Positions 1 through 14,224 of a DNA stretch of 64,000 bases are shown here, one piece after another. The notes beneath the pieces were generated by a model that had not been told where the DNA came from, did no database searches, and saw only the letters and a list, made by a program, of their open reading frames with translations. Origin of the DNA: Lycorma delicatula (lineage: Eukaryota > Arthropoda > Insecta > Hemiptera > Fulgoridae). A program made the translations under genes and the position numbers. Position 1 is the first letter of the stretch. Every line of letters begins with the position of its first letter. The stretch lies in assembly GCF_047948215.1 (NCBI RefSeq), contig NC_134465.1:38416153-38480152 (forward strand). Reading direction: 5' to 3'.

Positions 1-1340
1 CTATTGTTCTTCGCGCTAAATGTCCAGCCCATTTCCATTTATTTTGCGCTATTCTCACCCCAACATCGTCTGTCTGTTCTCTTATTCATTTATTTTTTTC
101 TCTTTCCACCTTATATTCATTATATACCTTTCCATTTGTCTTTCTGCTGTTTGCATTTTTTCCACTGTTAGTTTTGTTAGCCATGTTTTCGATCCATAAA
201 TCAGTACTGGAATGATGCACCAATTAAATAACCTCTTCTTACTCTCTTTTTTATTCCACTCTCTAGGTATCTTTTGATTCTTCCATGAGTATTCCGTCAG
301 ACCTTATTCTTCTTTTACTTCCTTTTATTCTTATTCCTGTACTTCTTATATTCATCAACTTCCCCTAGTACATATACTCCTCTACCACCTCTATCTTCAT
401 GCCTCTCAATGCTGTATCCCACTATCCTATCCCCTCTTCAGCTGTTTTACTCATCATTTTTGTTTTATTTTGAAGTTTATCACTAGACCCACTTCTATCA
501 TTGATTTTAGTTCTTCTACAGAGTTTGCTAATATTAAATATCAGCAAACGTAAAATGATTCAGTCTTTTCTCAATTATATTTAGTCTCTTGTTTCCCCAA
601 TGTAATTTGCTCATAGTAAATTCTAAAACTGCTGTGAATAACTTTGATGATAAAGGGTCATCACCCTGCTGCACACCTTTTTACACTTCAAATTTGTCAC
701 TCTATTTACCATTACAAAGGCATCAGCTCGTTTATATAGATGCTCAATGATATTTCTGTATCCATCTTTTATTCCCATCCATTTTAATGTTTTTCTTAAG
801 GAATCTCAATTTAATAGAATCAAAAGTTTTTAAAAATCTATAAATCCCACATATAAAGGAATACTATACTCCTTGGCCTTTTTTGTAAGCATATCTTGAC
901 ATTTGCATGTGACAGACAGTTCCATTATTTTTTTTAAAACCTGCTTGTTTCTGTGGTTGCATCTCATCCAGTACATTATTTAATTTCTTAACTGTTATTT
1001 TTGTGAGTAATTTGTAAATATGTGACTAGAAGCTAATAGGTCTGTAGTTTCCTATCATTTTAGGGTCTCCCTTCATATACAAAAATATAATTATTGCATT
1101 ATTCCATACTTCTGGTATAGCACAGGTTAAACAACTTTGTTATTGGCTTTATTATTTTGTTATTTCCTTCCTGTATTATCTCTGTGGCAATATTGTCTTC
1201 TCTTGATGCTTTCTTAGTCTTCATTTTTCTTAAAGCCCTCTTTATTTCCCAAAGCTTTATTAATGGTACCTTGTTTATATCTCTTCTCTCAAGTTTGATG
1301 CATTCTGATTCATATTGCCCTCCTTATCCTCCTCTTTCCA
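1..1340 (-). mobile_element. Degenerate RTE-type non-LTR retrotransposon, RT part, cut by window edge
   Basis: Read on the minus strand, this stretch gives reverse-transcriptase blocks in shifting frames. Around 1150-1290 is a pre-RT/RT segment (RALRKMKTKKAS, then ITKLFNLCY). Around 820-860 is the damaged first catalytic block (IDFLKTFDSI-like). At 600-700 is GVQQGDDPLSSKLFTAVLE followed by LHWGNK, and a broken FADD block (FADI) sits near 540. Near 110-230 is the C-terminal IYGSKTWLTKL block, and the frame then runs off base 1. Many stops and frameshifts show it is long dead. The VQQGD and YGSKTW blocks are typical of RTE-type endonuclease-reverse transcriptases. Plus-strand ORFs here are shadows. 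Confidence 0.72.
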
Positions 1341-1429
1341 TTTATCTGGATCATTGTATAATGATCTTGGAGCTTATGTTACAATTGTTTGAAAACCTAA
1401 TTTATAATTTTTACATACCAGCATAGCTC

Positions 1430-4400
1430 AGACATACCAGTTAAATTAATAAAATCTCTGAGGAATCGAGCACGATGCTTTCTAGTATTGAAATCTCATG
1501 TTACAGGTTACTGCAACCTAGTGGCTATTGGCTGAACTCCAACGAGCAGGATTCTTTGATTTTGTTAGTCCATATTGTTAACCTAAGAAATAGATTACAC
1601 TCATTAGGGTTTCCCTTCCAGTACTTTGATCAGTTTTCACCAAATTTCAGTTCGGAGTTCCAAAAGATATTTTTTACAGGTCGCCTTTTCCCAATTTATA
1701 AAGTTTTAATTTGAATTTTATCACTTATGAATAAATAAAGAAAATTAATCAAGATTTAAACTTTAATGACAAGGTTGTACAATGTAGTTAAGAATTTAAT
1801 ATTCTAAGAAAAATTCTTTCAAATATATTAAAAATTAGATCATATCTAATGAAAGAAGCTGGTTTTTACCTGTTTTCAAGGTTTTTTTTTTTGTTTTAGA
1901 AACCATATAATTAGACAAGGCTTAGATTAATTTAACTACATCTGTTTGGTGGGTATGAAAGTTGAGACAATCTTCACATAATAAATCTAGAGTTAAAAAT
2001 AAAAGGACAGATTATTTTTTTCCTAAAAAAAATTTATGTACAATGGGGAGGGTATTTGATAATATTATATCTAAATAATTTCTATTAGAATTTATTTATT
2101 ATGAACTTGTGTGTATTCTAATATCTGATTGAAGCCTTGCTGGCTTTTCGTCGTATCACTTGTCATTCCGGTCATTTCTTTATAGATCACGCCATTTGAG
2201 CCCAGATTAATGTTCACAATTTAGTTTTATCAAGGAGTACTAATCAAAGAATTTTTTTATGTAAAAGCCATTTACTACTAAAAAAATCTGAATGAGTAAA
2301 AAATTAAAAACTATAAATAGGAATAGATAAATTTAATTTCTGTAGTATTATTTTCAATTCTGCAACATTTTTTATTGCTTAACTGATACTGAAATGTTAT
2401 GTTCAGATTAAATGTATTAATGATTTTATAATTTAATTGATATATTGTCTACTACAATGAATTAATTGAATTTATTTGGTGCTAGATAAACATAAAAGTA
2501 TGCGTGTGCAGCACATATACACACACACAAACATACACATACACACACACACATACATTATATAAATATATTTAAAAAATTAATATTATTGTTATTTTTA
2601 CTTAAATTGTAAGCATGTGAGATAAATTTAATAAAAGACATATTTTATTTTTTAATTTTTGATTTTACTACATTACAATTTATGTACTTTTACCTATAAT
2701 AGATGTATGGCTGATTAGTATTAATATTTTTTTTTATGATGTTTCTGGTTTTGTGTAAAATGGAAGATGTTATAGTACAATTTTTTTTGTCATCAGTGGA
2801 TTTAACTAATTTGATTCACTTCTCTTAATTCTGTTTTTCATTATTTTTAACATGAACATATTTGTTAAATCCACCGTGTTAAATTATTTGCATTACTTTA
2901 TTCAAAATTTGTTTCTCGCTGCAGTTAACATTTTTTCCCGTTTAATGGTAACATTAGTGTAGCGTATCATTAAAAAAGTATAAAAATAAAAATTATTAAT
3001 TTAATACTCAGAATAAAGATTTTGATTTGATTTCATGTACTGACCTCCTTAAATTCCAATAGATATATCATCCATTGTTCTGAGAGAGATGTTAATATTT
3101 ACCCACTTCTTTCTTTATACAGCCCCCCGACACATTATCGTGTCTTTTCTTTCTTCAATTTAATAAAAATTACATTTTAGAAAGTAAACATTTATTGTTA
3201 TGGATTAGATTATAACTTATGTACCTCTAGAGATGGAAATATTTACATTTTTATTATTTTCTATATCGATTTTGACCATTTGTTACTTTAAATGATAGAT
3301 TTGTACATTTATTTTACAATAATTCTGCCATCCTTAATTTTTTTATATTTTTTTGAGAGTATGTAGAATAAAAATGAATTCATACATTTTTCATTATAAT
3401 ATGATTTTTTTTTAAATAAACAAATTAAACAATTTATAAATCACTATAGTAAATGTATTCTCTTTCTTAATAAATTAAAAGTAATGTGTTTTATTGTATG
3501 CTGGAATTTTGTTCATGTTATATAATTGTTTTATATCAATTCTTATTTATTGGGATTTCTGCTAGTTGTTAAAGAGGCTTATTTTTCTATCAAAATGAGA
3601 AACTGTTTACAATATAGTAATTTTGTTAATTAACATTAACCAGATCAGAAATCATTGTCAAAGTGTTTTGTTTTTAATGTTTTCTTTCTATTAGCACCTT
3701 CCATTTTGCTCATAAAGTAAACCTGTTTAGATTTTGATTGGGATTTAATTTTGTTAAAAAAGTCTATAATTTTTTTAATAAACTTTTAATATAATAGTTT
3801 GTGTAGTAAATTATGTATTTTTTTCTCATTTTAAACTGTAAATTTTTTATGTACTTACGGTGTTGTTTGTCGGGTATTCTTTATTACTATCATTTAATGT
3901 AAAGGAAATATTGTAATCTAGCAGACGTCTTAATGCATTTGTTTTTAAATTATTGTACCAAAGGTTTTTTTTTATTTAACAAATTATAAATAAATTTGTT
4001 GTCAATACTAAAAATTTTAATTATAACTTTACTATATTGACATAAGTGCATCAGCGATAATTAGAAAATTTAAGTTGCAATATTATGTAGCTCTGGCTAT
4101 GCTGTCATTATTAATACAAAAATCACTGCAAAATATTAAAATTTAATCTCTGTTTAGTCTTTCTAAAACCATGTATCATATTGTTTTACTATTAAATTAA
4201 AATAGATTTTTCAAAAGACATCTTATAATTTCAATTTTTTTTTTAAGATGTATTAATGTTCAAGTAATTTAATGTTAAAATTGGATAGTTTGTAAAAAAT
4301 TGGACGTAAGTATTATTTCTCATTCATTTCCTGTAATCAGTGTGAATTTTTTCACTTTTTTAGTGAAAAAAATTAAATTAAAAAAAAAATATTTTTATGG

Positions 4401-6115
4401 TATGATTTAATTTAGTGTCACTACAAAAAATTTAATTTCAAATTATTTATTTATTAATTTTTAAATTTTATATGAATGATTAAATCCTTTTTGAATAGTT
4501 AACCACAGTTTCATTACATGCTTTTTAGTAGTTAACTATCAATAATAGTAGGTAACAACCAATTTTCAGGCTTGCCATTTTATTTATTTGCGTTAATTTG
4601 TGATTATTTAATTTTAGATTTTTCAAACTACAATGCTTTTTATTTATATTAAACATTAGAAGTCATGTACATTCTTGAGACTAATACTGCACTTATCCGT
4701 GAACCACTTTTTCAGATTTTGCTGTATTTTTTTTCTGTCAGATTTTGATAGGCTTATGTCAGTTATAGATTAGTGCTACTTCTCATTTCCTCTTAATGAC
4801 TATATAGCTGAACTAATTAAAAGGAAATTTTATTCAAATGTCTACTCTTCTATCTGTTAGATGTCATGTTATATTTTATTTTTGAGGGAAAATTAGGGAT
4901 GTATATTTACAAATGTTATTTTAGGCAGGTTAGTTTTTTCTAGATATCATTCAACATAGAAATTTTTTTTTAAAAATCAGTATTTTACAATTTGAACTAC
5001 TACTGTTAATTTGGATTGGATTATATGGTTTAATTTTTTGATAACTTTAACTATTTTAAATATGTATCAAAAATCTTATAATATCCATTGAAATATTTTT
5101 TCTGAGAAGGAATAAAATTTGGAAAATTTTTGTATATTTAAATAAAGAAATTACATGTTAAATTTGGGCTGCTGCACTTATTTATTGATTATGTACTTCT
5201 TCAAATAGAAAATTAATTAAGAATTTTTTTTTAGCTTTTATATATTATCTCCTTTTTTAGTTTTATCCCTGACCGAGTACAAATTTGCTAAGATATTTTC
5301 TTTATTTTAAAATAATTTATCCAAGATTTTAAAAAAAATTCTGAATAATTATATTTCAAGGTTTCTTTTTATTTATTAAAAATTTTTAAATTGAGTGTTC
5401 TTGTGTTTCTAGTTTTAATATTTACAAAATAAAAGTGTAATTTTTTAATATGTTTTGTCAGAACGTTATTTATCTGATTTTTTTAATAAAAAAATTTAAT
5501 ATTTTAGTAATAGCAATAATATATTGCATGGAACTTCCTGATGATTAAACCAAAAGTGCCTAAATATTGATTTTTTATTAGTATTAAGTAAACATAATTT
5601 CTGTTGTCTGTTAACGATGTGTTATGCTTTTTATTTTTGGAGTATATGTTATTTTATATTTTTAATTATTTAGTATTAATTAATCATTATTTTGTATTTT
5701 AAATTACATATCAAGTTTTAAAATCGACTTAATTTTTTGTACTTAGTTTTTTCTTTGTTTTGTATCTGAGTTAAAATTATTGTAAATATTATTTTTATAT
5801 TTTCCTGATTGAAGATGACTGTGTCAATGTACCTCCATTTTAGGAGGCACTGACGTAATAGTTTATGATAACGATACATTTCTATGTGTTTCAGTGAATC
5901 AGTAATTTAGTAAAATGGCAATTAGCAGTTCTTGGTAGCAAAATGAAAATACTCAACATGCATTTATTATGATACTTGTAATCATCAACGAAGTAGTATA
6001 AAATTGTGAGAAATGTCTGGTATTTTTTTTTGTAATAGCATTGTAATTTGAGGTCAAAAATTTTAGTATTTGTTCAATATACACCTGCCATTCATGCTTT
6101 TAATTTTACATTATA
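1430..6115. other. AT-rich DNA without recognisable genes
   Basis: Very AT-rich sequence with poly-T and poly-A runs. The 79-codon plus-strand ORF at 1475-1714 has no motif I recognise. No splice-flanked coding segment, RNA gene or transposon terminus could be supported, apart from the CA microsatellite near 2.5 kb. Confidence 0.6.
2513..2557. repeat. (CA)n microsatellite, imperfect
   Basis: A run of CA/TA dinucleotides with interruptions, in non-coding DNA. Confidence 0.85.
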
Positions 6116-6119
6116 TGTA

Positions 6120-7030
6120 AGTAATTTGTAAGAGTCTCAATAGCTTTTTCTTTATCACTAGCCATTCTCTTAGTTCCACCTGCATTTACATTTACTCACA
6201 GTTTGTCATTTCTACTGAATGAGACTCGATTAGTTCTTCCACATCTGATGCATCAATTCCCAAATCTAATTTGCGTCCCATTTCAACCACTTATTGGGTG
6301 ATTTTTTGTCTGCTTCTGCAATTTCTTGGGTAATTCTCTCATCAGTTTCTTTTGGAACTTCTAAACCAGAAACAGACTTCAGATTATTCTAACAATGAGC
6401 AATGTTTTTTGTTGCATCTAAAATGTTGTAATCTATCCATAAACCATTTAGTGTTACTGTTTCATCTGCACTAGTAGCTTCTACTGCTTGACTAATAGTG
6501 CGACATAAATACAGTCGTTTGAAGGTTGCTATTACTGTCTGGTCCATAGGTTTCAGTAAGCTGATGGTATTTTGAGGCAAGAATTTGACATTTACATTTG
6601 AATTAAGCTAATGTAGTAGGACGACTTGGTGCATTATCCAAGATGAGTAACAATTTAAGTACCAGATTATTTTCCAGGCAGTAATTGTCTATGACTGGAA
6701 TAAATAATTTACAAACCATTCGTGAAGTAAAGCTGATGTGATCCATGCTTTTTTGTTAGAACTCCAAATTACAGGCAATGCTGTCTTATCACTCCCCTTG
6801 AAAGCTCTTGGATTTTCTGACTGGTACACCTATAACAGTTTTAGATTACAGTCTCCTGAAGCATTGCCACCAATAGTCTTTAGACTATCTTTAGAAATTT
6901 ACTACCAACTGTCTTTAGAAATTTTCAAACCTGGTACTTTTTTCTTCTGTTGCAATAAAAGTTCTTGATAGCATCTTCTTCCAAAAAAGTCCAGTCTCAT
7001 CAATGTTGAAAATTTGACGAAAAAAAATAT
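6120..7030 (-). mobile_element. Tigger/pogo-type DNA transposon remnant (transposase pseudogene)
   Basis: The minus strand reads a broken pogo/Tigger (jerky-like) DDE transposase. From 7020 downward it gives FNIDETGLFWKKM, then GGNASGDCNLKLL (near 6865), YQSENPRAF, KAWITSALLHEWFVNYLF, LDNAPS (near 6640) and finally NTISLLKPMDQTVIATFK (near 6540). The Asp of IDETG, of LDNAP and of PMDQ match the expected catalytic triad. It is followed by the acidic tail (IDASDVEELIESHS near 6250). Several frameshifts and stops break the reading frame, and a short tandem duplication (CTTTAGAAATTT twice, 6887-6925) lies inside it. The helix-turn-helix N-terminus and the inverted termini were not found, so the copy is incomplete. 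The plus-strand ORF at 6738-6968 is a shadow. Confidence 0.85.
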
Positions 7031-9240
7031 AAGAAAAATCTACCTTAAAATTGAAACTTCTCACAATTGTGAAGAAACATGTTACAATTTAAATTGTAAT
7101 ATTTTTACCAAAATAATTTATAACCTTCTACAGAAGTCTACTAATTTGTTTAAATTAACACAGTTATCTGCTAAAATAAGTGCATTTTAAAATATGACAT
7201 AAGATTAAAAAGATATTGCCATGGTTTTTATATGACAGAAAGAAGATGTTTTGTCAGTTTATTAGCAGCCATGAACAAATATAAAATATTTAAATTAAAA
7301 AAGAAAGACTAATCAAGCAAGAATAGTTAAAAATAAAAGTTTACAGCACGATTACCTTTTACAAACTTAATATGGTAGAGAGCTAAACCCAACTTGTACA
7401 CTACCTAACCACACAATCAACAAGCGAAACAATAATTCCTTAGGCAGCAATGATGACTGACTCATTTATGAACTATGCACAAATTCATTTCCGTCTCTTA
7501 TATAAATAACAATTGAGACCGTAACAGATTACTGAACAGTAGGGCTATGTACTCTCTGGACTAAACATTTTTTAAACAAACAAATAAAAATATCTACGTA
7601 ATGAATTTATCCATATGTTTGTAACTGCAGGCTTTAAGCATTTGTTGATTGAATTGATGGTTTTAATTTTATACTCCATAAGCTTGCTTTATGAATTTTT
7701 TATCTGTTATCAGTGAAAAAAATTGTTTATTTATTTATCATGCAAAAGCATATTATACACACTATATTTATAAGTTGGAAAATTTTACATCCTAATTTAA
7801 TTGCAACATGTAGAACTTCACTATCAAAATTATTATGGTTCTTACACTATCAAAATTATTTTTGTACATATGTGATTTATTATTTATTGTAATACTTTAT
7901 CCATAATTATGTTTATAATGCAATATATGTGGAAGCTCATTGTTTATTAAAGTCTGGATATCAATATCATAAAACAGTAGTAAGATTTTATTGATGGCAT
8001 ACAAAAATTTACATATTATATTAAATATTTATTTCTGAATAATGTCATTCTCTATGGAAACTAATGGAGCGATCTACATAACTCAAAAATATTTACACAA
8101 ATAATTTTACTATTATTGTAAGCCAAGACTTGTATTGAAATAGAAGAGCATAAATCTGAGTAATTAAGTCAGATGATAGACAAATGCTAAAAATAGAAGA
8201 ATTATAGTCATAGCATAATACATTATGCTTTCTGCTGAAAAAGACTTGGTGAAAATTGTTTATGAATTGTTAAAATATTAAATGTTATCAGTGAATAAAT
8301 TATGAAATAAATCAGGTTAATAATTTTGACCTACAGAAAGATGTCAGAGTTAATTTTAATTAATAAGTCAAACAGTTAAAAGCAATATGTATATCACTTC
8401 AAAAAGAGTATAACATAATGACTTTGTAACTAATTTAAAACAACAATTTTAGATTTTCTAAAAAATAAAATTTGTCTTTTTATATAGTATTTGAGGTACG
8501 TTTAATTTGAGCAGTAACCCTCTTTGACATCAGTGACTTGTCTCTCACCAGACTTTGTTGCAGTTACCAATAAATGCTAAAGTATTGTATAAAAAACAGT
8601 CATTATATTAAAGGTACTATAATTCAGCTGAAATTTAAATTGGTATTTAAAATTATGTACCCATTCACTTTCAATCATTCATTTATAACAGAGATATCTC
8701 TGTTCACAGTTTTTTGGGAGTCCACTATTGAGTTCATCTTTCTTCAAACATAATTGTTACTTTGGTGTTATTGTACTCCAGATGTTTTGTCATGTTTTTT
8801 TTTTTTTGACATGAATTTTGAAATGCCACATACATTCACATAAATAACTCATTCATGATGAGTGCCATGACAATTTCTTATTTTTCATCTTTACTGAACC
8901 CCACATCTGTTCACATTCAGAGTATATACTTCCATTTCCATGTGAGAAGGTCCAGCTTATGATCAACTAAGATGATTAAATGTTCTGTCATCAGTGACCA
9001 TACCTTCCTTAAATCTATGATGACCATGGAACCTGATCCCGCACGCTGTTGTAACAACAACAGTAAAATTTCAGAGGAACTGTTCATTATAGTGACTAAG
9101 AATACAGTCATCTCACATTCTTTGGTCAACACCAAAGGTAACTCTGATCAACAACAGTACTATCACTTTCTAACTCATTTTTACAAAAAAAAATATAGAC
9201 ATACAATCATGACTTTTACAATGAATTGAACAATATTTAA
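7031..9240. other. AT-rich DNA, nothing assigned
   Basis: No recognisable coding segment. ORFs of 70-85 codons on both strands at 8917-9229 overlap one another and carry no family motif. The CG content is slightly higher at 8.9-9.1 kb, so an unrecognised old repeat may lie there. Confidence 0.5.
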
Positions 9241-9790
9241 AAAACCTGATTATTTGTTAAAGAACTGTGTTTAACTTTAAAGTTTCTGTTTCTTTTTTGG
9301 GATTTTTTAATTTTAAATAAATTAGTTTTTCTTGCAGTTTACATAATTTTTGTTCCTTTTCAGTTATTTTATTCTTGAGTATTTCATTTTGTGAAATGAC
9401 CTCATTAACTCTTGCTGATTTTTAAATTGCTGCTTAATATATTTATCAGAGAATTCAATTTCTCAATTTCATATCACAGAAAATCATTTAATTCATTAGA
9501 ATCAGAATCGGCCATCTCAATATTTTAATTAGAAATTTCACATAATTCACCAGCGAAACATTTTTTCTAAATCAGTTAAAGTGTTGTTTTGATGAAATAA
9601 ATCCTGATTGTGGCTGGCTGAACCCATTATCTTTAAATTGACAAATAATTTTACACTATTCACATCGTCTAGATTACCTTTTGCAATTTTTTTCTATAAT
9701 TTAGTTGTCATATGAGGACATGAACAATGAAACCACTCATAACAACATCACATTAAAGTCCATAACATCTGGTACTGAGTGTTTTTCACG
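9240..9790 (-). pseudogene. Possible PHD-finger plus coiled-coil ORF remnant (ORF1-like)
   Basis: The minus strand shows coding-like text in drifting frames. Near 9730-9700 is EWFHCSCPHMTTKL, with the Trp-Phe-His-Cys spacing of the second half of a PHD-type zinc finger. It is followed by KGNLDDVNSVKLF and HQNNTLTDLEKMF, then MADSDSNELNDFL (9514 downward), then a strongly charged coiled coil (VISQNEILKNKITEKEQK, KLCKLQEKL) near 9390-9310. Frameshifts and stops interrupt it. A PHD finger followed by a coiled coil is known from ORF1 proteins of some non-LTR retrotransposons, so I infer a dead ORF1. A decayed host gene is equally possible. No reverse transcriptase was seen immediately downstream. 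Confidence 0.3.
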
Positions 9791-10322
9791 TAAAACAGCA
9801 ATGCATTTTTTTTTTGACCCCATATTTGCTATAAAAATGTTTATTTTTCTTATATAATTCTGCTTCAGTGTTGTTCTTTTTTACTTTTTCCACTCTTAAT
9901 CATTTTACGTGTAAATTCGCTAAGTACTTTGCCTTCTAATAATGCATATGATATAACCTAACTTAATCCTATCCTTATGTTAAGTAATTGTTTTTCCCCA
10001 AAAGAAAAAAATAATTATTTTAACAATTTAGTCTTATTTCCCTTACCCTTCATAAAGTAAAACCACTTAAATAAAATAAAAACAAAATGCTAAGTCTAAT
10101 TTTTTTCAGTTCATCTAAAAATCAACATTATAAGCAAATTATTGATAAATTAGTGGACAAGTAGTTCTGAAGTAGTTTATTATGCCTGTTTTGCTTTTGT
10201 AATGTTTAACTTAAAGTATTTTTTAAATCTTTTTCTGCATTAGTGTATCTTATTTCAAGAATACTCTACCTACTGTTCAGCAACTAAGCACTGGAATAAT
10301 AATAATAATACAGTAATATTTT

Positions 10323-10368
10323 AGTGAAATAAGATTACACAGTATAAACTGTATAATCTTATATCACT
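10323..10368. repeat. Near-perfect 46-bp palindrome (hairpin)
   Basis: Arms of 21 bp (10323-10343 and 10348-10368) pair with two mismatches around a 4-base ATAA loop. The core arm is TAAGATTACACAGT. The hairpin lies just after a short AAT run. Confidence 0.8.
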
Positions 10369-10552
10369 GTAAATTAGGCAAAATTTCAGTAACTTGAAAA
10401 GATTTTTTCCCTTCAACTTTGAGTTACCAAGGTTTGACTGTATTTTTACTGATAGATTTTTCATTTTGATTTCTTCGTCACATTGATTCTCATTTCTGTC
10501 TAAATTTTCTCTTTCTGAATTGTAATTTTCTCTTTAGGTTTTTCTTTATTAT

Positions 10553-10677
10553 TTATAATAATCATTTTAATTATGTCTTCCTGTGTTAAATTGATTGTGA
10601 ATTATAAACTATATTAGTTATATTCTTATAATAATCATTTTAATTATGTCTTCCTGTGTTAAATTGATTGTGAATTA
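10553..10677. repeat. Tandem duplication, 73-bp period
   Basis: About 52 bp starting TTATAATAATCATTTTAATT at 10553 recurs essentially unchanged at 10626. Such close identity in otherwise eroded DNA suggests a recent local duplication. Confidence 0.9.
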
Positions 10678-13600
10678 AACTGTTAGTTATATACTATTAG
10701 CTGCTGCTAAATCCACTCTAATTCCTTTCTTTTTTAATTGATTTTAATGAAGGTCTTTATTAATATTAAGATTTAGTTTATTTTCTTAATTTAAGCAAAT
10801 AGTACTTATTTTGTGATATTTTTTTATTATTATAACTTACCATTGTGCAGAAATTATTTATTTGTTTTTTTTTATAATTAAATAACAACAAAAAATGTAA
10901 ATCATTTTTTTAATAATCTTTATTATAACAGTTTTAGAATTTTAGAACTGTTACAGTTTTAACTGTTCAATCTTTTTTTGGATTCTTAATACTTTTTTAA
11001 ATGAAATATAATCACAAAACAGATTTCATAAAAAAACATACGCAATGAAGCTTGTATTTCATAGTAGGCAATATTTGAATGGTATTCAATTTTTTTTTTA
11101 ATATGGTAATATCGTAAAATTAATACGTTTGTGATTAACAGTAATCAGTAAATTTGGCCATAACTACACAACTCCATGCAGCTGGCTGTCAGTTTAATTA
11201 TTTTTATTGAGAGAAGACTAAATGCATCAAATAAGCTTTCTTTTGTTAAATAGATTTAAAAGATAATACATCGGTGAATTGTATGTTTATTTTATGTAGG
11301 AGTGATGAAAGTTGTTATAATTTGCATCAATACACAAACCATTTAATGAAAGTATATTTTAGTGTTTACAAAAGTGTTTCTTTTACAAATAATTTTTATC
11401 AACAGTAAATAGGGTAGACTCATCCTGTTTAATGCCTCCTTTGTGACGTCAGAGAGTTCTGTTCAAAAAATAAAGTTTTTTTATTTTATTCATAAGCTAC
11501 AAAATTCCTTTTTTACATTCCCATGTACAAGCTTCAAAGCTTCTGTGGTGAATCAATTCAACAAGCAAAGAAAAATTTTTTTTAGTGGTAATGTTATTTT
11601 CCATCCCTTTCTCTGTGTGTTAATCTTTTAAACTGTATATTTAATATATTGTACATGTCAATTATGTGTTTTATTTATTTCAACATTTGCCAACCTCCAC
11701 AGTTAATACCTTTGAAGAAAATGGCACCATCCTAAAATTGACTAGCATCTACAACAGAGTTAGGCGTAAACAAATTTGTCTGTTAGAACATCATTCTGAG
11801 GCAAATCCCTTAGTGCAGCTTCTCTGTCTGATAGTTACATGATGGGCTGCGGCTCAGTAAAATATTTTTTTTTTTTTTATCAGGTCACACTTGTTGATAA
11901 ATGTGAAAATAAATTTGAATCTTATAATTTGTCATCGGCTGCCATAGCCTCTTTACTGTTCTGAAAAGCATCTAAATAATGCTTTTCTTGCTGATCTTTC
12001 TTCTATAAATCTGTTTTCATCTGGTTCCAGATCGGTTGTGCAGCTTATTTAACCACATTATGTAAGGATTATATTTCGATTTTAAGACTAGCTGAAACAA
12101 GCTAGTCAAAACCTAGCTATTACTTTCTATATAGTGCTTTTTTACCAAATTAATTAAATCTGGATGTCTTAATACACGAATCACAGACCTAATTTAAATC
12201 TACAAGATTCTGACTCAAGTTTTTTTTTTTTTCAATTACTTTTAAAACCCTCTATTCTTTTCCTTTCTAGCTTTCCATTTGTTATTGTTACAGTATTGCA
12301 AAGCACTAAACACCATACAAATATTTTTTCATGAATTCTTTTGAATCTTAATTCTTTACTTGATAATAGCAGATTTTTTGCACAAAATCTCTCTTGTTTA
12401 TCCCAGACTGCATTTGATTTCTTGCTTACTTTCTTTTCTAATGATAAATTCATAACAGGAAGCCTAAGGGTATATATGTACAGCTGTGTGTGTATGTGTG
12501 GGGTGAATAAAAAGTAATGAACCTGATTGGTATTCTATCACCTTCTAAAATGAAAAGCATAGATGTTTTCACACTCTGTCATGGAAATTATTTAAGATTT
12601 TCTCTATCTGTTGTAAATTTTAAGTAGTACGGTACCAAAATACTGCATTTTACGGTGCATTAAAATTGATAGTATTTACATTATAACTATCAAAGCGATG
12701 ATAAATTGTGCTTTAACAGGTATAACGTACTAATAAAAATATACTTAGTTTAGCCAATAAATTATGTACACTACTTCTTAAATCTCCTGTCTATTAAAAA
12801 TATAATATCTATACCTAAGCCTTTTTTTAAAGTTGTACATATTCATTGAATGTAACTTTAGTTACTTGTTACTTGTTTGCTGTATGCAAAACTTTCCTCT
12901 CTGAGATACTAGTTGTTCAGTTATTTATTCTTTATTCACTTTTAAATTGGGATTATTTTTCATGAACTGTACTACTTAATCGTGCGATTTGGACGCTTGG
13001 TGAATTGATCAGAATATTGGATTTTCATTCAACTTCTACTATATTTAATTTGAAGTTTTGTAATTTCTTATCATAATAAAGAAAGAAATTGAAATTTGAG
13101 TATCAGCCTCTTATTGTTTAATGAGTAAAAATACATTGCTTTACCTAATTGGTACATCGTTTAAGTTTATATCTATATGAGACATTTTTTTTATTATTAT
13201 TATTTATCCATATACACTGTATTTTTGTAGAATTATTAATTATTTTGTGTGAATATAACTTTAGATATACCTGTATTAACCAAAAGGATTTTTGTTTTGC
13301 CCCCACCTGTTTTAAAATTGATACAGAATTGGATTATTTTTTTGTATTATTTTTACTTTATAAAATAATACATATTATAAAATATTATATATTATAAAAT
13401 ACAAATATAAAATTTGTATTTTATGAGCTTAATTTCCCTACCTCCTCTAAAAATGCTTAAATACATTTTTTTTATAGTAATATATACAATGAATATACAT
13501 ATATAAATATAAGAAAATATTATAAATATAAATAAATAAAAGAATTATTATGTGCATATGAGCACATTATTAGAATTTGGATTTTGCCATTTTCATTCCT

Positions 13601-14224
13601 TTTTAATGTTCCAATTTTTGTGTTTTATCTGTTGTGTGTTTTTTTTTTTGTATTTTATTATCTTTTTTATTTAGAATATGTATGTCATGCTATATTTACA
13701 CTATGTAGTGTTTATTTGTATTTATAATGTTATCCAACTATTTTTTGTGTTACTTTTGTTATACATTTAATACAATCAACTCTTGATAGTATGTGGTGTG
13801 GTAACTTGTGTACTGTTACCGTTATGTGGATTTGCAGCAAGAAAGAAACTTTTACTGTTTCTTAGATATCTACTGAATTTTACTAAAATTAACTAAATTT
13901 CCATATTTCACTCGGCTCAAAAGATATAAAACGTTTCATACAAAAATGTTCTGTTTAATTTATTACCTGCAGTTCTGGTTTGCACAGTTACTTTACTAGA
14001 TAGGAATGTTTTATCAGTTTTGATTATATACACCTACATGTCTCATAATTTTGTATTTTTGGGGGACGATTTGAATTTTTTTAATATTCAAAATAAAGTA
14101 TTTCCTTTACTGAGTAAGGCATTGTATATGATGTACTGTTTCAAGATTAAAAAAAAAATATATATACTGTGTAAATTCATGTTCCATGTAGGTTTAGTGT
14201 AAAGAAAATGGGGGAAGTAAAGTA

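Larger units (their letters stand above)
9790..14220. other. AT-rich DNA without recognisable genes
   Basis: Apart from the palindrome and tandem duplication listed separately, no gene could be supported. ORFs of 60-82 codons at 11443, 12232, 13149 and 14020 are low-complexity and match nothing I know. A stretch beginning near 12500 (GGGGTGAATAAAAAGTAATG) looks vaguely like a mariner end but has no partner terminus. Confidence 0.5.

Noticed and set aside
1157..1426. 89-codon plus-strand ORF
   Set aside because: It is the antisense shadow of the RTE-type RT remnant, whose motifs read on the minus strand.
12500..12540. mariner terminal repeat
   Set aside because: Only a loose resemblance at one end and no partner terminus or transposase nearby.
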